A stretch of DNA of 14,075 bases, from positions 166,496 to 180,570 of the forward strand of contig MU602668.1 in the NCBI GenBank assembly GCA_025201865.1, in the 5' to 3' direction. This DNA comes from Ramicandelaber brevisporus. Lineage: Eukaryota > Kickxellomycota > Ramicandelaberales > Ramicandelaberaceae. A program made the position numbers and the translations under genes. The notes beneath the pieces were generated by a model. The model was given only the letters and a program-made list of their open reading frames with translations. It did not search any database and was not told the DNA's origin. Positions 1-7,321 of this stretch are shown piece by piece (positions within the stretch are counted from its first letter, which is position 1; each line of letters begins with the position of its first letter).

Positions 1-64
1 ACACCAAACAATCAATTCAATCGTTATAATTACACACGGAAAACTACAATGCAAAAGAAGAACA

Positions 65-1720
65 CTAATTAAAAGCATTATTATGATGAATAGTGGCATA
101 GCAACTAAAATCGTACTCTTCTTCAAACTCGGCTTGGAGCTCTTTTGGACACTCTTTGACAGTGAAACTTTCCAAGCTCGGCATTTGCGCAGTCATTGCA
201 AGAGCGAGATCATGATTCCATTCAATGGGATACCAAGTAAACGAACGAGCGCCACACCATCCAGTGCAGCTACACAATAGGTTGATAGTCTCATCAACAT
301 CAGTAAATACAAACTGGTGTAACTGGAGTTCAGCCAGTTGCTGCATCTGAAGGATATAGCTGATGGCTGCTGGTGTAACAGCCATTCGACTTCCAATCTG
401 AATGCGAATACCACGCCGACGCTCTAGTGGAATTGAGCCAGAATCGACATCAACAACAGAGTACAGCTTGGCTATTGTAAGCTTTTGTAAATATGGCAGC
501 TGCTCCAGAATATCATCAATCTTAAACACATCATGGCTGAATCTCTCTGCAGAAAACGTTGTGCTGTCTCGTATAGAGTCCTCGTCTGGCTCCAAACTCG
601 GGTTGATGGTGAGATACTGCAGCTGTGGATTGAGGCTGATGATGTTCATCAGTCGCTCACTGGAGATCACGCCAATGCGCAAATACGCCAAATTCGGCCA
701 GTGGTGAGAGGGAACCACAACATGGGTAAAATTGCTGAACTCAGGTTTCCATTTGAGCCCATTGTTGTTGGCATCAGTTTGATCTTCATGGCCAGGAATG
801 CATGATTCCTGGATGAGATTCAGAGTACGCAGACGTGGAATGCGACTCGGAGTCACATCTTTAAAACCATAAAACTGTGGATGCAAACGGCATAATTTCA
901 TTGTCAAATCCTCAAGTCGAGGAAACGTTAGTGCAGCAGCATCACTACTATAAAAGACATCTCGGTTTATTTTCGCCATGCATATTTCGCGATAGTCAAC
1001 GCTGCTTAACTTGGTGAGATATGGTGCCAATGATCTCACTTGCTGTGCAGTAACAGAGCTGTCAAAGTTCATTTCCAATTCCACTTTTGATCGCTTTGAT
1101 GAATGCAATGTTTCTACAAACTCGGTAGCTTTAATCCACTGGTCACTTCTAGACATTGCACAGGAATGTAGAAATCGTATTGTGATCAGAGATATTAAAT
1201 CCAGCTCATTAATCGCACTCGCCATCTTTACAATCTCCATCAGTGCGTTGGGACTGTGACTAAAATTCAGACTTACAGTGCGCAAACTCTTTATTTGCTG
1301 GAGGTATTGTAGTATCTTGGTGATGCCATCTGGTGGTGCTCTCTTATCAAATAAAGCTACTAGTTTGGTTGCTCTATTGACAAACGGTATCCAGTCAACA
1401 ATGGCTCCCAGCTGACTAATAGCAGGACGCAAAGGTTTGACCACACGAACATATTGACCATACTTTTTAAACCACTCTTCCAAGTTTTTGCGGTCTCCAT
1501 ATTTGCAACAGTACTGCAAGTCATGCCAAGCGCGTGGAATGAACAGGTTGTAGAAGGAGCGGTTCACAGAGAGAACTCTTGCCGCTTCCTTTGGTTCAAA
1601 GTACAAGCTGGTTTCCTCGGCTAGCTCGTATGGCAAGTAGAGAAGTGGAAGCGTAGACCGCTCGTGCTGGAGCAGCTGCGGCACTTGCTGGCTGTTGTCG
1701 CTGTTAGTACTCGTTGTCAT
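65..1720 (-). CDS. F-box/LRR-like protein A (551 aa)
   Basis: Likely substrate-recognition protein of an SCF ubiquitin ligase. This is inferred from an F-box-like N-terminus followed by leucine-rich repeats. The F-box-like segment is at about residues 27-72 (LPYELAEET, then EAARVLSVNRSF, then IPRAW). The remainder has irregular repeats of the type 'L..L.L' (for example LEDLTMKL, LRTLNL, LAYLRIG, LQYLTI, LQKLTI), as in fungal F-box/LRR proteins. The start is the ATG at 1720; the frame extends seven codons upstream only to a TTG. The stop is TAG. No intron is visible. The sequence is more AT-rich and less codon-biased than SRP72 next door, which fits low expression. It is paralogous to the gene at 9971-11443: both share EAAR.L...RSF...L.P.AW and the following YG..VR motif. 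The target is unknown. The F-box call is from pattern recognition, not a profile search. Confidence 0.8.
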   Translation of the reverse strand: MTTSTNSDNSQQVPQLLQHERSTLPLLYLPYELAEETSLYFEPKEAARVLSVNRSFYNLFIPRAWHDLQYCCKYGDRKNLEEWFKKYGQYVRVVKPLRPAISQLGAIVDWIPFVNRATKLVALFDKRAPPDGITKILQYLQQIKSLRTVSLNFSHSPNALMEIVKMASAINELDLISLITIRFLHSCAMSRSDQWIKATEFVETLHSSKRSKVELEMNFDSSVTAQQVRSLAPYLTKLSSVDYREICMAKINRDVFYSSDAAALTFPRLEDLTMKLCRLHPQFYGFKDVTPSRIPRLRTLNLIQESCIPGHEDQTDANNNGLKWKPEFSNFTHVVVPSHHWPNLAYLRIGVISSERLMNIISLNPQLQYLTINPSLEPDEDSIRDSTTFSAERFSHDVFKIDDILEQLPYLQKLTIAKLYSVVDVDSGSIPLERRRGIRIQIGSRMAVTPAAISYILQMQQLAELQLHQFVFTDVDETINLLCSCTGWCGARSFTWYPIEWNHDLALAMTAQMPSLESFTVKECPKELQAEFEEEYDFSCYATIHHNNAFN

Positions 1721-2307
1721 ACTAAAAGCTGCAAGTTGCAAGTTCTATAGAAGAATAAAGCACGGTAGCTTGTCGGAGGGAGGGAGAAGAACTCAGCTGA
1801 CCCAGACCGAAATTCATTAGTAATGTTTCGGTGTCGATTTGAGAACAAGTGTTAGAATACTGGCAGTGATAGCCCTGGTTTCGGCATACAAATGGACCTT
1901 GAGATGCCGCCTAATGTTGCAGATGGTATGGCAGAGGACGCCTTCAGGAGCGAGGCGATGCTCATTGGATATTCTGCGTCGTTGGTTTCGATGTATGAAA
2001 TAACTAACCTGCCGCACCGCTGAACCTGGTGGCGCATTCGTCCTACACGTGTTCTCGGAAGGTTGGACTGTGGTGATCAGAACCGTAGTACTGCTGGCGG
2101 CTTGCTTTTCCGTGTCTCTCAAACCTTCATGGTTGACCAGCACTTTGATGTCTGGCATATATGGGGAATGGAGGCTAATGTCTGCCAATGTGGAGTAAAT
2201 TCGCGCTGTGAGTTGAACCAAACCTTTAGTTTTTTTTTACCAAGACCGATTAGGATAGTCAACGCTCAGCGATCTGTGTAGACAGCACTACGGTAACAGT
2301 ATCACGA
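1721..2307. other. Divergent intergenic region between F-box gene A and SRP72
   Basis: These 587 bp separate two genes transcribed away from each other, so they should hold both promoters. Next to SRP72 is a T-tract (about 2230-2237). The last 118 bases before its ATG contain no other ATG on the plus strand, which suits a short leader. On the minus side, the leader of gene A includes a CTCCCTCCCTCC tract (about 1775-1790) and a duplicated GCAAGTT (1731-1743). The middle, about 1817-2190, is compositionally unlike the pyrimidine-rich promoters elsewhere. It carries a minus-strand open frame of 113 codons from an ATG at 2158 to 1817, which I do not recognise. I saw no tRNA, 5S, spliceosomal RNA or SRP RNA signature here. 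Confidence 0.6.
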
Positions 2308-4557
2308 ATGGCCAGCCGATCTGCTTTTGCCACTATCTTACGTGCCGTGCAGGCTGGCGACGATGCCGCTGTTGTTACTGCGTGCGACGCCGTGCTCGCA
2401 ACTGTTCCAAACGATGTCGACGTTCTCCAAGCCAAAGCTATCGCGCTGATGCGTCTTGATCGCCCTCACAAGGCGCTCGACGTTCTCAAAGCCATTCCAA
2501 ACAGTGACCAGAAGATGTGGTTTGAGCGCGCTTACTGTCTCTACGCGGCCGAGAAGTACGCCTTGGCTTTGAAAGCTCTCAACGGAGCCAAGGGCAGTTC
2601 ATCGACGGACGTGGAGACTCAGCAGCGCGTTGGAGCATTGCGTGGCCAGATTCTGTACAAGATGGATGATTACAATGGAGCTGCCAAAGTCTATCGTGAG
2701 CTGCTGAATGGATTGTCTACGGATGATTTGCGTTACAATGAGTGCCTGACGAATTTGTATGCAGCTGTCGCTGCTGCAACAATGGCTGGCCAGGTGTTGG
2801 ATGCAGAGATTAAGCAGTTTGTGGCATCAGCCAACACGGGCACGTACGAACTCGCCTATAACTCAGCATGCGCTGCTCTTGCTTCCGGCTCGACCAACGC
2901 AGCAGAGTCCTTGTTGAAGGAGGCTGACACCATCTGCCGCTCAACTGTCACTGCCGAAGAAGGCTACACTGCGGATGATTTAGCTTCCGAGCTGGCCACT
3001 ATTACTCTTCAGCGCGGATGTGCTCGTCACCTGGCTGGCGATGCGAAGACAGCCACCGAATTGTACCAGGAGCTCGTTGATGGAAACCGGCCAAAGTCGT
3101 CCAGTGTGCCTGGCGCTGTTGCTGCTGTCGCTGCCAATAACTTGGCTGTGCTGCGAATGACTGCTCGTCATCGTCGTGTTCATGTGCGCCACGTTGCTGT
3201 TCCAAAGTCCCGTTCCATCAAGGGCAAACAGCCACAGCTGGAGCCAACCATGTCTCAAGATGAATGGGCAGATATGTTTGAAGCAACTACCAGCATGAAG
3301 CTGGCCACTGATAGTCACATTCGCGGCCGCCTCATTTCCGCTCAGCGCCATGCCATTGCCGCCAACTCTGTGGCATCTCGATTCTACTCTCGGTCTGCTG
3401 CTGATACTCGCTCGGCCATCAAGGATCCTCTCCGTCATAACCCGCAGAATGATCGTTTGTTACTGATTCGTGCTGCCTCATTCCTCCGTGATAATGATAT
3501 CACGCGTGCCATTAGCGAGTTGCGCACGGCCACTGAATCGCATCCTCGCTCGGTATTGCTTCAGCTGGCTCTGGCTCAGATCCTGATCATGACTGGTAAC
3601 ATTGACGAGGCTACATCCAAGCTAACTGCCCTTCGTGCCTTTATTGAGACTGATTCTGCTTTGAGCACCCACTCGCCTACCGTCACCGCTGTGCTGGCCT
3701 GGATCCAATCACGCAGCGGCGAGACCGCGTCTGTTCCTGTCGCAACTGTTGTGGATGCCAATGTGCAGTCATTGCGCCAGGCTGCTCTGCTTCAGCTCCG
3801 TGCTGGCAATACAACTACTGCCAGCACTTTGGCTGAACAAGCTGTTGCATTGGATCGTACCAATGCCGACTCTCTGGCTCTATTTGCTGCCACTGCCGTT
3901 GCAACCTGTGATCCTCGCGCACTGGATGTCGCAGAGAGTCTCGCCAGTGCCCTTCCAAGCTTCACGCCATCTGATCTCGACAAGCCTGCCCTCGACAAGC
4001 TTGAGCAGACTCTCTTTGCTGGCTCCCGCAGTCAGCGAACTGTGCAGCGTCGTGGTCACGCAGCTGGTCCATCAAAGACCAAGCGCTCTGCTGCCTCGAC
4101 TGCCGCAGCTGCCATCAAGTCCAAACGCCTTCGCACGGCAAAGTTCGCCGTTGCTGAAGGCGGGGAGGCTATTACTGTGAAGACCCGCGGAAAGCTTCCC
4201 AAGGGCTATGATCCAGCCAATCTGAAACCAGTTGATACTGAACGCTGGTTGCCGCTTCGTGAGCGTTCTTATTTCAAGAGCATGAAGACTGGCCAGGTCC
4301 GTTCCAAGCGCGAGCGCAAGCTTGAAAAGGAACGCCAGAAGCGCGCTGCTGCTCGTGGTGCCAGCCAAGGCGTTGCTCTTGCTGGCGGCGGCATTGGAGT
4401 GACTGGAAGTGCTCGCATTGCTGGAGCAGCTTCTCCTGCTGTGGCAACCACAGCGGATACTACTTCGCCTTCGCCACCAGCTACAAGTGCTGTAGCTTCC
4501 CCGCCTGGAGCTTCCACCTCCTCATCAAGCTCCAAGAAGAAGAACAAGAAGAAATGA
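2308..4557 (+). CDS. SRP72: Signal recognition particle subunit SRP72
   Basis: Subunit of the cytosolic signal recognition particle. With SRP68 it binds the S domain of SRP RNA during co-translational targeting to the endoplasmic reticulum. The 749-residue protein begins with TPR-like helical repeats (about 8-225; for example ALVLQAKAIALMRLD-like and YNGAAKVYRELLNGL). It then has the family's central pattern of an ANNLAVLR motif, a charged linker and a second helical repeat block (about 380-560). The diagnostic C-terminal RNA-binding motif is at about 627-657: LPKGYDP, then ERWLPLRERSY, matching the conserved 'P.RWLP.RERS.Y' of SRP72. A basic segment (KRERKLEKERQKR) follows, then an Ala/Thr/Ser/Pro-rich tail ending in lysines. 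The length is slightly above the usual 650-700 because of this tail. ATG at 2308 is the first ATG of the frame. No intron. The next gene starts 127 bp downstream on the same strand. Confidence 0.93.
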   Translation: MASRSAFATILRAVQAGDDAAVVTACDAVLATVPNDVDVLQAKAIALMRLDRPHKALDVLKAIPNSDQKMWFERAYCLYAAEKYALALKALNGAKGSSSTDVETQQRVGALRGQILYKMDDYNGAAKVYRELLNGLSTDDLRYNECLTNLYAAVAAATMAGQVLDAEIKQFVASANTGTYELAYNSACAALASGSTNAAESLLKEADTICRSTVTAEEGYTADDLASELATITLQRGCARHLAGDAKTATELYQELVDGNRPKSSSVPGAVAAVAANNLAVLRMTARHRRVHVRHVAVPKSRSIKGKQPQLEPTMSQDEWADMFEATTSMKLATDSHIRGRLISAQRHAIAANSVASRFYSRSAADTRSAIKDPLRHNPQNDRLLLIRAASFLRDNDITRAISELRTATESHPRSVLLQLALAQILIMTGNIDEATSKLTALRAFIETDSALSTHSPTVTAVLAWIQSRSGETASVPVATVVDANVQSLRQAALLQLRAGNTTTASTLAEQAVALDRTNADSLALFAATAVATCDPRALDVAESLASALPSFTPSDLDKPALDKLEQTLFAGSRSQRTVQRRGHAAGPSKTKRSAASTAAAAIKSKRLRTAKFAVAEGGEAITVKTRGKLPKGYDPANLKPVDTERWLPLRERSYFKSMKTGQVRSKRERKLEKERQKRAAARGASQGVALAGGGIGVTGSARIAGAASPAVATTADTTSPSPPATSAVASPPGASTSSSSSKKKNKKK

Positions 4558-4684
4558 ATCGATTAGAGATACGATGGCAAATTAGACTCTGCTTCCATTG
4601 CTCCCTCTCCTCTCAACTGTTTACTTGTTGACATTTTTTCTCTCTTTTAAAGAAACTACGGTTAGAACATACACACTTGCAACA

Positions 4685-5491
4685 ATGCCGATTATCATCA
4701 AGTCTGCCACGACGCTTGTGACCGCGCCAAAGCCAAAGACACAGTTGGCTGTGTCTGTCAACGGCTCGTTTGAGCAGCAATCGCGTGTTCTTGGATATGG
4801 ACTCGAACATAGCAACAACAGCAACAACAACAACGCTGGAAGCTACGGTAACGGTAACGGCAACGGTAACGGTAACGGCAAGCCGTCGATGCGTGGAAAG
4901 CATTACAAGGGCCGTGGTTGTGGCGGTGGAGCTGGTCGTCGTAATGGTGGTGGCAGCAGCAATAGCAACAGCGTAAGCGACAAAATGCCGCCGTCTCGTA
5001 TTGTGCCGGCCATGTCGACCGAGGAGCTTATTTCTGTCTACTCTGCTCTTGATTCCAGCATGTATGCACCGCTGTTGCTCGAGATTGTTGCTGGTATCCA
5101 TTCTTCGACCAAAGTCTCGCAGCTCGAGTACAAGCTCGTGTTGATGCCAGTGCCAATCCCAGCCGAATTTGGCGGCATCGGTATGCTCGCCTTCAAGGAC
5201 TGCCCACCCACCATTGAATGCCGCTACTGGATGATGGGTGGCGACGCTGTTGCTAACGAAGTTCGCATGGTTCTCGATGGATACCAGTTTGATGATAGCC
5301 AGCAATCGGAAGCGGAGTGCCCAGTGCTGCGCATTGTGGGAGCAATTCGTACCAGTGAGTTTGGAGCGCGTGCGAGCTTCATCCAGGCGTTTACATTGCG
5401 CATGTCATCTGCGATGGAGTACATGATGCTGCGCCACACATACCAAGCGATGACCAAGGCACCATCCATGCGCATTACCAACGCCGCTTGA
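4685..5491 (+). CDS. Hypothetical protein with G/N/R-rich linker and NTF2-like C-terminal domain
   Basis: 268 residues; I do not recognise the family with certainty. Residues 1-40 are short and uncharged. Residues 43-100 are low complexity: Asn/Ser run, Gly-Asn repeats, then Arg/Gly-rich stretches (KGRGCGGGAGRRNGGG) that suggest RNA binding. Residues 110-257 look folded. The order resembles nuclear transport factor 2 (NTF2)-like domains: an N-terminal helix (ELISVYSALDSS), a GGDAVANEV helix, and strands ending in VLRIVGAIRTSEF, ASFIQAFTLR and YMMLRHTYQAM. These mirror the NTF2 'vtG.l......f.q.F.L.....yyv.nD.fr' ending. This is inference by eye; conserved NTF2 residues are only partly present and the loop at 138-180 is longer than usual. 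The start is the ATG at 4685; the frame runs further upstream only to a TTG. It ends with TGA followed directly by TAG. The 127 bp after SRP72 must hold both the SRP72 3' end and this promoter or leader, which has a TTTTTTCTCTCTTTT tract. Confidence 0.75.
   Translation: MPIIIKSATTLVTAPKPKTQLAVSVNGSFEQQSRVLGYGLEHSNNSNNNNAGSYGNGNGNGNGNGKPSMRGKHYKGRGCGGGAGRRNGGGSSNSNSVSDKMPPSRIVPAMSTEELISVYSALDSSMYAPLLLEIVAGIHSSTKVSQLEYKLVLMPVPIPAEFGGIGMLAFKDCPPTIECRYWMMGGDAVANEVRMVLDGYQFDDSQQSEAECPVLRIVGAIRTSEFGARASFIQAFTLRMSSAMEYMMLRHTYQAMTKAPSMRITNAA
4847..4876 (+). repeat. In-frame hexanucleotide repeat (GGYAAC)5
   Basis: Five copies of GGTAAC/GGCAAC encode alternating Gly-Asn in the linker of the 4685-5491 gene. 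Because the unit is six bases, copy-number change would lengthen or shorten the linker without a frameshift. It is flanked upstream by an AAC-rich stretch encoding Asn. Confidence 0.9.
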
Positions 5492-5720
5492 TAGTCCTCA
5501 TTTAGGTGATTTTTGCTTTGTTTGTAGTTTGAAATTGTAACCAGCGTGGCAAGTCAACTCAAAGGTTGTTGCATTTTAGCTATTAGTCTGAAGTAACTCC
5601 TGCATTCATTACACCAGTGTGACACATTTGATCAGTATGTGCGGGATTGCATGTGTAGGTCATCTGCGCTCAATGCTTCATGATCATATGTGTGCGTGTA
5701 AATATGTGTGTGTAAATATG
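5492..5720. other. 3' flank of the NTF2-like gene
   Basis: Non-coding DNA after the tandem stop codons (TGA TAG). It is T-rich just past the stop (about 5504-5530), as expected of a fungal 3' end, but has no AATAAA. It grades into a GT-rich segment (5688-5738) that carries the PUF/forkhead-like motifs annotated separately. No ORF with coding character was seen. Confidence 0.6.
5697..5718 (+). promoter_or_regulatory. Tandem UGUAAAUA motifs (PUF element or forkhead site)
   Basis: Two exact copies of TGTAAATA occur at 5697-5704 and 5711-5718, 14 bases start to start, in a GT-rich context. UGUANAUA is the recognition element of Pumilio/PUF proteins. The first copy also has C two bases upstream, the preference known for yeast Puf3. 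They lie 205 and 219 bases after the stop of the NTF2-like gene, so they act as PUF sites only if its 3' UTR extends that far. Read as DNA, GTAAATA also fits forkhead factors, and a third related GTAAAC follows at about 5726-5731; that would make it a promoter element of the GATA gene. Confidence 0.4.
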
Positions 5721-5875
5721 TGTGCGTAAACGTGTGTGCTTCCATTGATCACCATTGTCAGCTAGTGCAGCACTACCAACAACAGCACCACCATCATCAA
5801 AATCAAAGTAAGAAAACATCCTTCCTCCCGCCTTGTCTCATCCACTCGAGTTATTGAAGCTCAGCCTGTTTTCGC

Positions 5876-5930
5876 CACTCATTCACTCATTCACTCATTG
5901 ACTCACTCACTCACTCATTCGCTCGCTCAT
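5876..5930 (+). repeat. Degenerate (ACTC/ATTC) tetranucleotide array
   Basis: Tandem CACT/CATT/CTCA units, about 55 bp, ending in CGCTCGCTCAT. One variation creates TGACTCA at 5899-5905, identical to the AP-1/Gcn4 core. This probably arises from the repeat and need not be a functional site. The same repeat type recurs at 6523-6556. Confidence 0.85.
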
Positions 5931-6114
5931 CCAGCTGTCCGCTCAGCCATTCAGTCAGCTCTCATTGTGTGTGTGCATCCACTCAAACCACTCCACAACT
6001 AACTGCCATCCTGTGCTTTATATACCTGCGAGTTACACCTGCCGTTACATCATCCTCAGGCTACTATTGTTATCCCTATCGGTCGCCAAGCGTCGGCTGC
6101 CAAGTATTCGCCAG

Positions 6115-6121
6115 TATAAAT
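6115..6121 (+). promoter_or_regulatory. TATA box candidate (TATAAAT)
   Basis: TATAAAT in CCAGTATAAATTTAGG context, about 1.2 kb upstream of the GATA start codon, in a stretch that becomes strongly pyrimidine-rich downstream. If used, it implies a leader of over 1.1 kb. The ATG-free zone begins about 400 bases further upstream, so an earlier start site is also possible. Confidence 0.4.
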
Positions 6122-6522
6122 TTAGGACGTCCATTCATCGATCTCTCGCGTGTGCTTGTGACAGCCATTTCTTATTCGTCAAATCTCCGCTCACACACCC
6201 TCCAATTTGGTAGTACAGCGACAAGTGCCCGCGCAGCATAAGCGGCTTCCTTTTCGCCTTTCAGACGTCGCGACTACCTCATATTTTTTGTTGTTTTTTT
6301 TTTCCTACTTTTAATCGCTAGACCACTGTCCGGACCGTGACCGCAGGGACCCTTCTTCAACCTTGGACACGCCTCCTCCCCTTCAACAACACCACACTTT
6401 TGACCTTGTTCTTTTTTCGTTCCCTCAATCTTTTTCTGTCTGATCATTATCTGGCCACGCCTACACTTTCACACCAAGCGCCTCCCTTCTCCTTGCCGAG
6501 CACAACTGTCACCAACCAAGGG

Positions 6523-6556
6523 ATTCACTCACTCACTCACTCACTCACTCGCTCAT
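6523..6556 (+). repeat. (ACTC)n tetranucleotide array
   Basis: ATTC followed by about six ACTC units and CGCTCAT. It shares the CGCTCATCCA ending with the array at 5876-5930, about 630 bases upstream. Confidence 0.9.
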
Positions 6557-7262
6557 CCACCAAAGCCTGCCTGTTTACTTACTTACCTGCCCGCCTACCA
6601 GCCAGCACACACATACGCACACACACGTATCTTCTTTCGCGAAGTTTGACTCCACATACGCACACATTTCCTCCCACACAGGCAGCCCAATCACCCCTGA
6701 ACTCGCAATTTCTCTCTCTCTCCCCCTCCCTCACTTTCTCTCGTTCGCTTTTGGACTGACTGACTTCCTCCTTCCGTTAGTCAATACGCCCTCATTAGCT
6801 ATCGCAGCCAACCACACTGAATTGCAGCTCATTTTTCTATCAGGTCGACTATTGACGCCTTTTTGTTTTTTGTTTTTGTTTTTTTCTTTCATTCGAACCA
6901 AGAAAGCAGCGGCAGCTACAAGCAAGCAGCAACACTCCGCAAACTCATACACACAGCTCGCAAACACATACCACAGCAACAACAGCAACAGCCACTATTT
7001 TATCCCGCTCTTTTCTTTTCGCTCTTCTTCGAGAACTCTTCTTTTTTTCTTTTGCTTCTGACTTGCCCTGAACTGCATACTACTGGCGAAACCCTTGTTG
7101 TTGGAACGATACACACATAGCACACCTGCCAAGCTGCTTCTATCTGTCCGTACAACTCCACGCACTCACACACATATACCCTGTTTATTTTTACTTTTTC
7201 TTCTTTTTCTTTGGACCGTCGAACAAAGCTTCAAACAAGTATACACACAGCCAACAGTGGGT

Positions 7263-7294
<32 letters not shown>

Positions 7295-7295
7295 C
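7263..7295 (+). repeat. (AAC)11 microsatellite just upstream of the GATA start codon
   Basis: Eleven perfect AAC units end 26 bases before the ATG at 7322. CAA-type leaders are known to be unstructured and easily scanned. As a pure trinucleotide run it is probably length-polymorphic. Confidence 0.95.
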
Positions 7296-7321
7296 CACTT
7301 TCTTTTTCTTTTTCGTTCGCC

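Larger units (their letters stand above)
5721..7321 (+). promoter_or_regulatory. AUG-free promoter/5' leader region of the GATA factor gene
   Basis: 1601 bases with no ATG on the plus strand; the last upstream ATG is 5718-5720 and the next is the GATA start at 7322. The complementary strand has about 35 ATGs over the same stretch (counted as CAT). From about 5820 the plus strand is pyrimidine-rich, with CT, T and CACA runs. A TATA box lies at 6115-6121 and another TATATA at 6019-6024. The region ends in an (AAC)11 repeat and a TTTCTTTTTCTTTTTC tract just before the ATG. All open frames here begin with TTG, GTG or CTG and are low complexity, so I see no gene. The most economical reading is a very long, mostly unspliced 5' leader cleared of upstream AUGs. 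Confidence 0.6.

Noticed and set aside
5899-5905. TGACTCA, a Gcn4/AP-1 core site
   Set aside because: It is one base from the surrounding CACTCA repeat units and is single, so chance origin within the array is likely.
5808-6780. Possible leader intron from GTAAGA (5808) to CTGACTGAC...TTAG (6780)
   Set aside because: Both ends look plausible, but the donor lies about 300 bases upstream of the best TATA box, and the ATG-free property covers the putative intron as strongly as the rest.
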